A stretch of 64,000 bases of DNA, from assembly GCF_003076475.1 (NCBI RefSeq), contig NZ_CP020919.1, positions 3,596,001 through 3,660,000 on the forward strand, given 5' to 3'. The notes under the pieces were generated by a model that was given only the letters and a program-made list of their open reading frames with translations, ran no database searches and had not been told where the DNA came from. This document shows, piece by piece, positions 8,170-16,589 of this stretch (position 1 is the stretch's first letter; each line of letters opens with the position of its first letter). Origin of the DNA: Flavobacterium kingsejongi. GTDB lineage: Bacteria; Bacteroidota; Bacteroidia; Flavobacteriales; Flavobacteriaceae. Position numbers and translations under genes: made by a program.

Positions 8170-8313
8170 TTAGTTTGCTATTGATTCAAATTTAAATTGA
8201 CCAATTGTAGTAAAGCTCAGGGCTTTGGAGTAATTCAACAAAAAAGATATGGTTTCTTTTTTCGGCTTCATTTTACTTTGTTCTAATGATTTTCTAGAGT
8301 AGATTTTTGCCAT
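8170..8313 (-). CDS. small protein of 47 residues downstream of the sigma factor
   Basis: This is a short reading frame, ATG at 8313 and TAA at 8170-8172. The product starts MAKIYSRKSLEQSKMKPKKE and ends in FESIAN. It is basic at the N-terminus, with a hydrophobic-aromatic middle (TISFLLNYSKALSF). There is no signal peptide or cysteine. It lies 57 bases after the sigma-factor stop on the same strand and directly before the shared terminator, so it fills the space exactly as a cotranscribed second gene. I recall similar tiny proteins next to this sigma factor in other flavobacteria but know no function. A role with the sigma factor is inference from position only. Confidence 0.7.
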   Translation of the reverse strand: MAKIYSRKSLEQSKMKPKKETISFLLNYSKALSFTTIGQFKFESIAN

Positions 8314-8370
8314 GCTATGCGTTTTTAAGTAGGTTTATAACACAATAACGCAACAAAGACTATAATAGTA

Positions 8371-8955
8371 TCAATTCGTCAAAATAATTTGATGTTTGTC
8401 GATTACTTTTCTAAGATTCATGAGCGCATAACGCATTCTTCCTAAAGCGGTATTAATACTCACTCCTGTAAGTTCTGAAATTTCCTTAAAGCTCAAGTCC
8501 TGGTATATACGCATAATAAGCACTTCTTTTTGGTCCTGTGGAAGTTCTTCAATAAGTTTTTTAAGATCGCTTTCTACCTGTCCGGAAATCATCCTGTTCT
8601 CAATATTAGGAGAGTCATCCGACATAATGGAGAAGATAGAAAATTCTTCAGTCTCCCGATATAGGGGCATTTTTTTAGTTTTTCTAAAGTAATCCACAAC
8701 AAGATTATGGGATATACGCATCACCCAGGGAAGGAATTTCCCTTCTTCATTATACGAATTTGATTTTAGCGTTTTGATCACCTTAATAAAGGTATCCTGA
8801 AAAATATCGTCTGTGATATCCCTATCTGATACTTTAGAATAAATAAAGCCGTAAATTTTTGATTGATGTCTCTCTATCAGAGTTGATAATGCGGTTTCGT
8901 TTCCTGCCACATAGCTTTTCACCAATTCAGAGTCTGGTAGTATAACGTTAGCCAT
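8371..8955 (-). CDS. RNA polymerase sigma factor, ECF/sigma-70 family
   Basis: This 194-residue sigma factor has region 2 at about residues 25-95 (DDIFQDTFIKVIKTL and FLPWVMRISHNLVVDYFRK) and region 4 at about 135-185 (LPQDQKEVLIMRIYQDLSFKEISELTGVSINTALGRMRYALMNLRK). There is a spacer but no region 1 or 3, as in ECF factors. No anti-sigma gene is adjacent; instead a 47-residue protein follows. A full TTG-N21-TATATTTG promoter at 9051-9082 gives a leader of about 90 bases. This sigma is widely conserved in flavobacteria; its regulon is not evident here. Confidence 0.93.
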   Translation of the reverse strand: MANVILPDSELVKSYVAGNETALSTLIERHQSKIYGFIYSKVSDRDITDDIFQDTFIKVIKTLKSNSYNEEGKFLPWVMRISHNLVVDYFRKTKKMPLYRETEEFSIFSIMSDDSPNIENRMISGQVESDLKKLIEELPQDQKEVLIMRIYQDLSFKEISELTGVSINTALGRMRYALMNLRKVIDKHQIILTN

Positions 8956-9050
8956 AAAATTACTTTTTAGTTTTTGGTATAAGTCGGTTAGTCTAAAAAA
9001 AAAGTAGTTTTATTGTATAGGCTCGTGTTAAATAAAGATTAATTATTAAC

Positions 9051-9082
9051 CAAATATAGCAATATTATTTTTGAACCGCCAA
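9051..9082 (-). promoter_or_regulatory. promoter of the sigma-factor gene, TTG-N21-TATATTTG
   Basis: On the minus strand TTG (9082-9080) is followed after 21 bases by TATATTTG (9058-9051). This fits the Bacteroidota -33/-7 consensus including the spacing. It lies about 96 bases upstream of the start codon, leaving an AT-rich leader. Confidence 0.65.
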
Positions 9083-9214
9083 ACTTAATTTCAACATTTA
9101 ACACTTTTAGCACTACAATTATCAAAATATTTTTGTGGAATTGCGTTACGCCCCGCGCTATAAGACATCCTTCTTTAGGTTTTGTTAATTCCGTTCAAAT
9201 AATTTTTAAATGAT

Positions 9215-9222
9215 TATCTTTG
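9215..9222 (+). promoter_or_regulatory. TAnnTTTG promoter element of uvrA
   Basis: TATCTTTG matches the -7 consensus and lies 20 bases before ATG 9243. It falls inside a longer open frame that could start at 9210, which argues for the 9243 start. Confidence 0.65.
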
Positions 9223-9242
9223 CGTTTACTGACTTTTTTGCT

Positions 9243-12029
9243 ATGAAAACTGACATTTCGACTTTAGATCCAAAGAAAAATATAATTATAAAAGGGGCAC
9301 AAATCCACAATCTAAAAAATATAGATGTGGCGATTCCCCGCAATAAACTGGTTGTAATTACCGGACTTTCGGGTTCGGGAAAATCCAGCCTTGCTTTTGA
9401 TACTCTTTATGCCGAAGGGCAGCGCCGGTATGTGGAGAGCCTTTCTTCCTATGCCCGACAGTTCCTGGGTCGTTTGGACAAGCCAAAAGTAGAATACATC
9501 AAAGGCATAGCCCCTGCCATTGCCATAGAACAAAAAGTAAATACAACGAACGCCCGTTCTACTGTAGGTACTTCTACCGAAATCTATGACTATATGAAAC
9601 TGCTGTATGCCCGTATCGGTAAAACCTTCTCCCCTGTTTCCGGACAAGAGGTGAAGAAGAATACCGTTTCGGATGTGATAGAAGTGGTACAGCAACTCCC
9701 GCTGGAAAGCAAATGGCTGCTTATTTCCCCCATTCACCTGGAAGAAGGCCGGACATTAGATGACAAACTTAAAGTGCTGCTACAGCAAGGATATGCCCGT
9801 GTACTGGTTGATAACGAAATGCTGCGTATTGACGAGTGGGATGCGGCAACACATATCAAAAAAGAAACATTCCTGATCATTGACCGGATTATCGTTAAGG
9901 AAGAGGAAGAATTTTACAACCGGCTTGCCGACGCAGTACAGACTGCTTTTTATGAGGGGAAAGGTACGGCTTACCTGCAGGAATTAAATGGGACGCAACG
10001 GTTCGGGTTCAGCAATAATTTTGAACTGGACGGTATCACCTTCTTGGAGCCTAATGTACACCTTTTCAGCTTCAACAATCCGTATGGCGCCTGCCCTTCT
10101 TGTGAAGGTTATGGCAATATCATCGGAATTGACAGTGAATTAGTAGTTCCGAATACTTCCCTATCGATTTATGAAAATGCCATTTATGCCTGGCGTGGTG
10201 AAAGTATGAGCTGGTACCGTGATATGCTCGTCAACAACGCTTATAAATTTGATTTCCCTATTCACAAGCCATTTTTTGAACTTACGGAAGATCAAAAGGC
10301 ATTGCTATGGGAAGGAAATAGCCATTTTACAGGACTGAATGAGTTTTTTGCCGAACTGGAAGCCAAGAATTATAAAATACAAAATCGCGTAATGCTTTCC
10401 CGGTATCGTGGAAAAACAGTCTGTCCTACCTGTAAAGGGAAGCGATTGCGCAAAGAAGCAACCTATGTGAAGATCGATACCAAAAACATTACAGACCTGG
10501 TGATCTTACCGATTAAAAACCTGATGCAGTTTTTTGAAAAATTAGAACTTTCCGAATATGATGCTAAAGTAGCCAAGCGGCTGTTGGTCGAAATCAACAA
10601 TCGTCTTTCCTTTTTATCGGAAGTTGGATTGGACTACCTTACCCTCAACCGAAATTCAGCAACGCTTTCCGGTGGGGAGTCCCAGCGTATTAACCTGGCT
10701 ACGTCATTAGGAAGCAGCCTTGTAGGGTCCATGTATATCCTGGACGAACCGAGCATTGGGCTCCACCCAAAAGACACAGAAAAACTGATTAAAGTACTGA
10801 TCTCATTACGGGATTTAGGAAATACGGTGATTGTAGTCGAGCATGATGAAGATATTATGAAACATGCCGATATGATTATTGATATTGGTCCCGAAGCTGG
10901 AACAAATGGTGGCCATCTTGTCGCTCAGGGTGATTATGACACGATTTTAAAATCCTCTTCCCTGACAGCCAAATACCTTAATGGAGAATTAGAAATCAGT
11001 GTTCCAAAGAAACGGCGCCATACCAAGAATTTTATCGAAATTACAGGCGCCCGGGAGAACAACCTTAAAAATGTCACGGTAAAATTCCCTTTGGAAGCCT
11101 TAACGGTAATTACCGGAGTTTCAGGAAGCGGAAAAAGTACCCTGGTCAAAAAAATCCTATTCCCTGCCATGCAGAAACAACTGGATGGTGTGGGTGAAAA
11201 AGCAGGGCAGTTTACCGAAATGAAAGGAAGTTACTCCCAGATCAAGCATATTGAATATGTAGACCAGAATCCTATTGGAAGAAGTTCCCGTTCGAATCCG
11301 GTAACCTATATCAAAGCCTATGATGATATCCGGGATTTGTTTGCCAAACAAAAGCTATCTCAAATACGGGGCTATCTTCCCAAACACTTTTCGTTCAATG
11401 TTGATGGTGGCCGTTGTGAAACCTGTAAAGGAGAAGGAACTGTGACCATTGAAATGCAGTTCATGGCCGATGTAGAGTTGGTATGTGAAACCTGTAACGG
11501 AAAACGTTTCCAGAAAGAAGTATTAGAGATAACCTTTGAAGGCAAAAATATCGATGATATCCTAACCATGACCATCGACGATGCGGTTGCTTTTTTCCAC
11601 CAGCACAAGCAGTCGAAAATTACCCAGAAATTACAACCGCTTCAGGATGTTGGATTGGGTTATGTACAGTTGGGACAATCTTCATCGACTCTTTCCGGTG
11701 GTGAGGCACAGCGTATCAAGCTGGCATCATTCTTAGTAAAAGGTGCAACCAAAGACAAAGCACTATTCGTGTTTGATGAACCGACTACCGGGCTTCATTT
11801 TCATGATATTAAAAAACTCTTAGCTTCCTTTGATGCGTTGCTGGAAAAAGGGCATTCGATCATTGTGATCGAGCACAACCTGGACCTGATCAAATGTGCC
11901 GACTGGATTATCGACCTCGGCCCTGAAGGTGGTGAAAATGGTGGGAATATACTGGCCATAGGAACACCGGAAGAGATTGTAAAAAACAAAGATTCGATCA
12001 CCGGGAAATATCTCAAGGAAAAACTATAA
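9243..12029 (+). CDS. uvrA: excinuclease ABC subunit A
   Basis: UvrA is the damage-recognition ATPase of nucleotide excision repair. The protein (928 residues from this start) has two ABC modules. The first has Walker [15 protein letters not shown], zinc knuckles CPSC/CPTC and signature [12 protein letters not shown]. The second has Walker [12 protein letters not shown], zinc knuckle CETCKGEG...CETCNGKRF and signature [12 protein letters not shown], then [12 protein letters not shown] and [13 protein letters not shown] 9243 is preferred over 9210 because a TATCTTTG promoter element lies between them and the product then begins [19 protein letters not shown] as expected. It is a single-gene unit that ends at a hairpin. 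Confidence 0.97.
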   Translation: MKTDISTLDPKKNIIIKGAQIHNLKNIDVAIPRNKLVVITGLSGSGKSSLAFDTLYAEGQRRYVESLSSYARQFLGRLDKPKVEYIKGIAPAIAIEQKVNTTNARSTVGTSTEIYDYMKLLYARIGKTFSPVSGQEVKKNTVSDVIEVVQQLPLESKWLLISPIHLEEGRTLDDKLKVLLQQGYARVLVDNEMLRIDEWDAATHIKKETFLIIDRIIVKEEEEFYNRLADAVQTAFYEGKGTAYLQELNGTQRFGFSNNFELDGITFLEPNVHLFSFNNPYGACPSCEGYGNIIGIDSELVVPNTSLSIYENAIYAWRGESMSWYRDMLVNNAYKFDFPIHKPFFELTEDQKALLWEGNSHFTGLNEFFAELEAKNYKIQNRVMLSRYRGKTVCPTCKGKRLRKEATYVKIDTKNITDLVILPIKNLMQFFEKLELSEYDAKVAKRLLVEINNRLSFLSEVGLDYLTLNRNSATLSGGESQRINLATSLGSSLVGSMYILDEPSIGLHPKDTEKLIKVLISLRDLGNTVIVVEHDEDIMKHADMIIDIGPEAGTNGGHLVAQGDYDTILKSSSLTAKYLNGELEISVPKKRRHTKNFIEITGARENNLKNVTVKFPLEALTVITGVSGSGKSTLVKKILFPAMQKQLDGVGEKAGQFTEMKGSYSQIKHIEYVDQNPIGRSSRSNPVTYIKAYDDIRDLFAKQKLSQIRGYLPKHFSFNVDGGRCETCKGEGTVTIEMQFMADVELVCETCNGKRFQKEVLEITFEGKNIDDILTMTIDDAVAFFHQHKQSKITQKLQPLQDVGLGYVQLGQSSSTLSGGEAQRIKLASFLVKGATKDKALFVFDEPTTGLHFHDIKKLLASFDALLEKGHSIIVIEHNLDLIKCADWIIDLGPEGGENGGNILAIGTPEEIVKNKDSITGKYLKEKL

Positions 12030-12032
12030 TAC

Positions 12033-12060
12033 GGACAGGCTTAGGCCTGTCCTTTTTTTT
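12033..12060 (+). terminator. uvrA terminator
   Basis: The arms GGACAGGC (12033-12040) and GCCTGTCC (12045-12052) with a TTAG loop are followed by eight or more T on the plus strand. The minus side lacks a T tract. Confidence 0.9.
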
Positions 12061-12832
12061 ATAATTTCTTTGCCTGATTCCAAAATACATCCATTTCTGC
12101 CAATGTCATATCCGACAGTGATTTGCCCAATTCTCCTGCTTTGCTTTCAAGGTACTGAAAACGCTTGATAAACTTTTTGTTGGTACGTTCCAGCGCATCT
12201 TCAGGATTGATTTTTAAGAAACGGGCATAGTTGATCATGGAAAACAGCACATCTCCGAACTCTGCTTCCATCGCCTCCTGATCTCCGGATATTACTTCGT
12301 CCCGAAATTCCTGCAATTCTTCCTCTACCTTTTCCCAGACCTGCTCGGGTTGTTCCCAATCGAACCCAACTCCTTTGACCTTATCCTGGATCCTGCTCGC
12401 TTTGACCAATGCCGGCAAGCTTTTAGGCACTCCTTCTAATACAGACTTGCGCCCTTCTTTTAGCTTGAGTTTTTCCCAGTTTTGCTTTACCTCTTCTTCA
12501 TTTTCCACAACCACATCGCTATAGATATGCGGATGCCTATGGATCAGCTTTTCACAGATCTCATTTGCTACATCGGCAATATCAAAATCATTGGTTTCAC
12601 TTCCGATTTTAGCATAAAAAACAATATGCAAAAGCAAATCTCCCAATTCCTTTTTTATCTCAGGCAGGTCATGATCCAGGATCGCATCTCCTAATTCGTA
12701 GGTTTCTTCAATTGTCAGGTGCCTCAGGCTCTCAAGCGTCTGCTTTTGATCCCACGGGCATTTCTCCCGGAAATCATCCATAATATCGAGCAATCGCTCG
12801 AATGCTTTTAACTGGTCTTGTCTGGAATTCAT
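12059..12832 (-). CDS. mazG: nucleoside triphosphate pyrophosphohydrolase MazG
   Basis: This 257-residue house-cleaning enzyme hydrolyses (d)NTPs to NMP and pyrophosphate. It has two MazG domains. The N-terminal one (about residues 8-120) has CPWDQKQTLESLRHLTIEETYEL and the metal motif KKELGDLLLHIVF. The C-terminal one (about 150-250) has KVEEELQEFRDEV and EFGDVLFSMINYA. The length matches full-size MazG. It converges with uvrA and the stop codons lie about 30 bases apart. Confidence 0.95.
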   Translation of the reverse strand: MNSRQDQLKAFERLLDIMDDFREKCPWDQKQTLESLRHLTIEETYELGDAILDHDLPEIKKELGDLLLHIVFYAKIGSETNDFDIADVANEICEKLIHRHPHIYSDVVVENEEEVKQNWEKLKLKEGRKSVLEGVPKSLPALVKASRIQDKVKGVGFDWEQPEQVWEKVEEELQEFRDEVISGDQEAMEAEFGDVLFSMINYARFLKINPEDALERTNKKFIKRFQYLESKAGELGKSLSDMTLAEMDVFWNQAKKL

Positions 12833-12856
12833 AGCATTTCGGGTTTTGGTAAAAAT

Positions 12857-12895
12857 AAGAAATCCTGTCGTTGTATGATCAAGACAGGATTTCTT
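12857..12895 (-). terminator. terminator of the def-DUF5606 unit
   Basis: The arms AAGAAATCCTGTC (12857-12869) and GACAGGATTTCTT (12883-12895) enclose a 13-base loop. On the minus strand the hairpin is followed by an ATTTTT stretch. It separates DUF5606 from mazG. Confidence 0.8.
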
Positions 12896-12913
12896 TATAC
12901 TGAAAATTATTAT

Positions 12914-13351
12914 TTATTCTTCTGTTGCTGCTGCAGCTGCTTCTGCTGGTGCTGCTTTTACTGCCATATCTTTAGATACCAACCCCTGAGCCTGTAACAT
13001 ATTGTACCAGTTTAGGATTTTTTTGATATCCGAAGGATATACCCTGTCCTGATCGTAATCCGGAAGGATTTCTTTAAAATAGGCTTCTTGCTTTTCTTTA
13101 TCTTCTTTATGGGATAAAGCAGGGCCATTATCTTCTTTTTCTGCAATCGTTTTCATTACCTGTCCCAAAGGTACTTCGGAACTATCTGTATAAATGGATA
13201 TTTCTGACAATAAACTTACGTTGCTTCTCAATCCTACTGTAATTTTTTTCCCATCAATCAATGACTCAGCAACAAAACCGGAACGCGTTTGAACTTTTAA
13301 TGCATATAAACCCGGTTTTCCGGCAATGGCTAATATTTTTTCTAAACTCAT
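12914..13351 (-). CDS. DUF5606 domain protein
   Basis: This 145-residue soluble protein belongs to a family restricted to Bacteroidota. The N-terminal domain (residues 1-50) is MSLEKILAIAGKPGLYALKVQTR and continues with GFVAESLIDGKKITVGLRSN. A second conserved part contains KEILPDYDQDRVYPSDIKKILNWYNMLQ, and the tail is alanine/glutamate rich. No catalytic motif is visible and the function is unknown. It is 59 bases downstream of def, the usual flavobacterial neighbour, and probably cotranscribed with it. Confidence 0.85.
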   Translation of the reverse strand: MSLEKILAIAGKPGLYALKVQTRSGFVAESLIDGKKITVGLRSNVSLLSEISIYTDSSEVPLGQVMKTIAEKEDNGPALSHKEDKEKQEAYFKEILPDYDQDRVYPSDIKKILNWYNMLQAQGLVSKDMAVKAAPAEAAAAATEE

Positions 13352-13410
13352 TTTATATTATATTTTTATAGTGATAACAAATATCTGTTGTTTCGATCTA
13401 AATTCAAAAA

Positions 13411-13998
13411 TTATCTCCCTTTTTTGGCGATAAATTTCATTTTGTAGTCAGGTCTCGTCCTGCCTTCCATGATATTCTGCAATTTCTTCTGAATTAAACG
13501 CTTTTTTAATGATGATATTTTATCCGTAAACAAAATTCCTTCAATATGATCGTATTCATGCTGAATGACACGGGCAATCAGGCCGTCATATACTTCTGTA
13601 CGCTTGTTGAAATCCTCATCGTAAAATTCGATTGTGATCTTTTCATTGCGGAATACATCTTCACGTACCTCAGGAATACTCAGGCATCCTTCATTGAATC
13701 CCCATTCTTCTCCTTCTTCTTTCAACATTTTAGCGTTGATAAAAGTCTGCCTGAAGCTTTTTAATTGTTCCTGTTCTTCCGGGGAAAGATCATCACTATC
13801 GCTAAAAGGTTCTGTATCGATCATGAACAAACGTATCGGCAATCCTACCTGTGGCGCTGCCAATCCAACACCATACGCATTGTACATTGTCTCATACATA
13901 TTTGCAATAAGCGCCTTCAGGTCAGTATATTCTGCCGTGATCTCCTCACACATTTTTCTTAGCACCGGATCACCATATCCTACAATTGGTAAAATCAT
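13411..13998 (-). CDS. def: peptide deformylase
   Basis: This metalloenzyme removes the formyl group from the N-terminal methionine of new proteins. All three motifs are present: GVGLAAPQVGL (motif 1), EGCLSIPEV (motif 2, metal cysteine) and QHEYDHIEG (motif 3, HExxH). The protein has 195 residues, with a modest acidic insertion between motifs 1 and 2 (EPFSDSDDLSPEEQEQ), common in Bacteroidota. It is the first gene of the def-DUF5606 unit. A possible TACTTTTG promoter lies at 14060-14067, giving a leader of about 55 bases. Confidence 0.97.
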   Translation of the reverse strand: MILPIVGYGDPVLRKMCEEITAEYTDLKALIANMYETMYNAYGVGLAAPQVGLPIRLFMIDTEPFSDSDDLSPEEQEQLKSFRQTFINAKMLKEEGEEWGFNEGCLSIPEVREDVFRNEKITIEFYDEDFNKRTEVYDGLIARVIQHEYDHIEGILFTDKISSLKKRLIQKKLQNIMEGRTRPDYKMKFIAKKGR

Positions 13999-14059
13999 TT
14001 CTTAATATTTTAAAATTAGTATTGCAAATTGCACTTGGGCTCCTCGAAATACGGGTCTG

Positions 14060-14067
14060 CAAAAGTA
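14060..14067 (-). promoter_or_regulatory. TAnnTTTG promoter element for def
   Basis: TACTTTTG on the minus strand lies 61 bases before the def start. It matches the -7 consensus, but no TTG is found at proper -33 spacing. Confidence 0.45.
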
Positions 14068-14166
14068 GTAAAAATTAAACAAGATTAAAATTGATTTAAG
14101 AAGTTGTAAATGCTAATTTTTTGTGAGAATTACATCCTATTCTATTTTTATGATTTTAACAATCAT

Positions 14167-14174
14167 TATATTTG
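14167..14174 (+). promoter_or_regulatory. TAnnTTTG promoter element for the FUSC gene
   Basis: TATATTTG lies 18 bases before ATG 14193 and matches the -7 consensus. The preceding 100 bases are AT-rich with no clear -33. Confidence 0.5.
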
Positions 14175-14192
14175 TAATCAAGCCATCCAAAA

Positions 14193-16409
14193 ATGATTTA
14201 TAGAGTTAAAAAATTCGCTGACAGCACTAATTTTACGAATGCCCTAAAAGTCACTACAGCTGCCGTAATCCCGGTGTTTGTAATGAATTACTTGGGTCAT
14301 TTTGAAATTGGATTTACCATTGCCCTGGGAGCCTTCCTTACTTATCCAAGTGATATCCCGAGTAATCTCAAACATAAAATCAACGGTCTTTTAGTAGCCG
14401 CCCTTATTGTTGCAGGATGTAATCTTTTGGTCAACTTTCTGCATCCGTATACCTGGATTTTATATCCTGTGCTGTGTGTCCTTATTTTTTTCCTATCCAT
14501 GATTTCGGTGTACGGGCAACGTGCTACCATGGTTTCATTCTCCGGATTATTATCGACCGCACTGGCTTTTGGGCATATCCATACCGGAGTAGAAATGCTG
14601 CGGTATTCGGGACTGATGCTTATCGGTGGGATTTTCTACCTCCTTGTTTCCTTAATTTTTAATTTTATCCGCCCAAAACGATATGTAGAGCTCCAGATTG
14701 CGGATTGCATCAAGCTAACGGCAAAATACATGAAACTCCGTGGAGACTTGTGGAATGCTGATGCTGATAAATCTAAAATCATCGAGAAACAGCTGAACCT
14801 ACAGGTAGAGATCAATGTGATACACGAAAACCTCAGGGAAATCCTGATGCGTAACCGTACTTCAGGTACTTCTAACCAGAACCGGAAAATGCTGATCGTG
14901 TTTATTTCACTATTAGAGATATTGGAACTGGCATTGTCCACTTCCTTTGACCACAATAAGCTCCATCAAAAATTTGAAGGCTACCCCAAAGTGCTTTCTA
15001 CCTATCAAACCCTAGCCTATAACCTGGCTGCTACGCTAAAACAGATTGGTAAAAGCATAGAGAACAGCAAGAAATATGTTTCCAAACATGCCCTTTTCAA
15101 AGACCTGGAAGCACTGGAAAAAGTCATTGCCGACTACGAACAGGAACTGGGTAAAGAAAATGCAGCCGAAGGCGTTTACATGCTTTCCAATATGCTCCAT
15201 TATGCACAGAAGCAAATTGAAAAAATAAAAACCATTGAACGGGCTTTTAGCCTTAGCATCGTATACAAAGATTTTAAAGGAGAGCGAAATAAGGACATGG
15301 AAAAATTCCTCGCTCCAATGTATTATCCGATTAGTACGCTGATAGAGAATTTAAGTTTTTCTTCTACGATTTTCAGGCATTCCCTGCGGCTGACCATCAC
15401 TATCCTGATTGGTTTTATCATCGGGCAGTTCCTTCCGTTCGAGAATGTGTATTGGATATTGCTTACGATAGTAGTGATCATGCGCCCTGGATATGGCCTT
15501 ACCAAACAACGGTCCTTTCACCGAATGATCGGGACAGTTGCCGGAGGGCTTATTGCCTTTGCGATCCTTTCATTGATCCATAACAATATCATTATTGGTA
15601 GTTTGGCCATTATCTGCATGATTTTGGGGTATTCGTTTACACAAATCAATTACAAAATCGGCGCCACCTTTGTCACGATCTATGTGGTTTTTGTGTACGG
15701 TATCATCACACCTAATATTGCCGATGTAGTACAATATCGAATCCTGGACACACTTGTAGGAACCGGGCTTACCTTTTTGGCCAACTATTTTTTCTGGCCT
15801 TCGTGGGAGTTTATCAGTATTCCGCTTTTCCTCAAAAAATCGATCGAAGCCAACCGGAATTACCTGAATGAAATTTCGCTTTTTTACAATCATAAGGGTG
15901 ATGTAACCACCTCTTACCGACTGGCCCGTAAAAATGCTTTTATTGAGATCGGAAACCTGATGGCTTCTTTCCAGCGCATGTCGCAAGAACCCAAATCGAA
16001 ACAGAAAGAACTTCCGCAGATCTATAAGTTGGTAGTCCTAAACCATACGCTACTTTCTTCGCTGGCTTCTTTGGGAACGTACATCCAGTCCCATAAGACC
16101 TATTCAGCCTCCGAAGCCTTTAATGTTGTGGTGAATACTGTGATTAAAAATCTGGATTCTGCTATTAAGCTCCTTAATCTGGAATCGTCTGCAGCCTTAT
16201 CGGATGCAGAAAATGAAGAATTGGCCATGCGTTTTACGGAATTAAAGAACATACGCGCCAAAGAACTAAAGGAAGGCAATATTTCTGAAGATGAAGAATT
16301 CAACCTCAAAATGCAGGAAGCCCAGTTGGTGATTGAACAATTGATACTCCTGACTAATTTATCCGAAAGTATTGTACAGGCTTCTAAAAAACTAAACTTA
16401 ACGCGATAG
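14193..16409 (+). CDS. FUSC-family membrane protein (YccS/AaeB-like efflux)
   Basis: This 738-residue inner-membrane protein has the duplicated FUSC/YccS layout. Five or six N-terminal helices (about residues 20-150) are followed by a cytoplasmic helical region of about 220 residues. A second helix cluster (about 400-540: LTITILIGFIIGQFLPF, VYWILLTIVVIMRPGYG and following) leads to a C-terminal helical domain. The motif RPGYGLTKQRSFHRMIGTVAGG is typical of the family. Members are linked to aromatic acid or fusaric acid efflux, but the substrate here is unknown. It stands alone, facing away from def, and ends before a complex inverted-repeat region. Confidence 0.88.
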   Translation: MIYRVKKFADSTNFTNALKVTTAAVIPVFVMNYLGHFEIGFTIALGAFLTYPSDIPSNLKHKINGLLVAALIVAGCNLLVNFLHPYTWILYPVLCVLIFFLSMISVYGQRATMVSFSGLLSTALAFGHIHTGVEMLRYSGLMLIGGIFYLLVSLIFNFIRPKRYVELQIADCIKLTAKYMKLRGDLWNADADKSKIIEKQLNLQVEINVIHENLREILMRNRTSGTSNQNRKMLIVFISLLEILELALSTSFDHNKLHQKFEGYPKVLSTYQTLAYNLAATLKQIGKSIENSKKYVSKHALFKDLEALEKVIADYEQELGKENAAEGVYMLSNMLHYAQKQIEKIKTIERAFSLSIVYKDFKGERNKDMEKFLAPMYYPISTLIENLSFSSTIFRHSLRLTITILIGFIIGQFLPFENVYWILLTIVVIMRPGYGLTKQRSFHRMIGTVAGGLIAFAILSLIHNNIIIGSLAIICMILGYSFTQINYKIGATFVTIYVVFVYGIITPNIADVVQYRILDTLVGTGLTFLANYFFWPSWEFISIPLFLKKSIEANRNYLNEISLFYNHKGDVTTSYRLARKNAFIEIGNLMASFQRMSQEPKSKQKELPQIYKLVVLNHTLLSSLASLGTYIQSHKTYSASEAFNVVVNTVIKNLDSAIKLLNLESSAALSDAENEELAMRFTELKNIRAKELKEGNISEDEEFNLKMQEAQLVIEQLILLTNLSESIVQASKKLNLTR

Positions 16410-16435
16410 CAACGTTCAGCTTGCTTCTCCTAAAT

Positions 16436-16567
16436 AAAAAAAGAGGGAGTCTCAAAACTAAAACAAGTCCTTGATAATTGCATATTTGAGACTTGCGCTC
16501 CGACAGGAGTCCGAGTAAAAAACAGAAAAAGAGGCTATTTCACGAGTTGTGAGACAGCCTCTTTTTT
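16436..16567. repeat. nested inverted-repeat element with alternative terminator hairpins
   Basis: The 180 bases between the FUSC gene and mqo are built from repeated arms. AAAAAGAGG at 16438-16446 and again (followed by CT) at 16526-16534 can each pair with AGCCTCTTTTTT near 16556-16567. GTCTCAAA (16449-16456) is perfectly complementary to TTTGAGAC (16485-16492), and its first six bases are also complementary to TGAGAC at 16550-16555. The middle holds GCGCTCCGACAGGAGTCCGAG with another small stem (CTCC/GGAG). The inner hairpin is a good bidirectional terminator for the two convergent genes. The rest resembles a palindromic interspersed repeat. I cannot test copy number from this window. Confidence 0.65.
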
Positions 16568-16589
16568 ATAGGACATTGTTATGCTGTAT

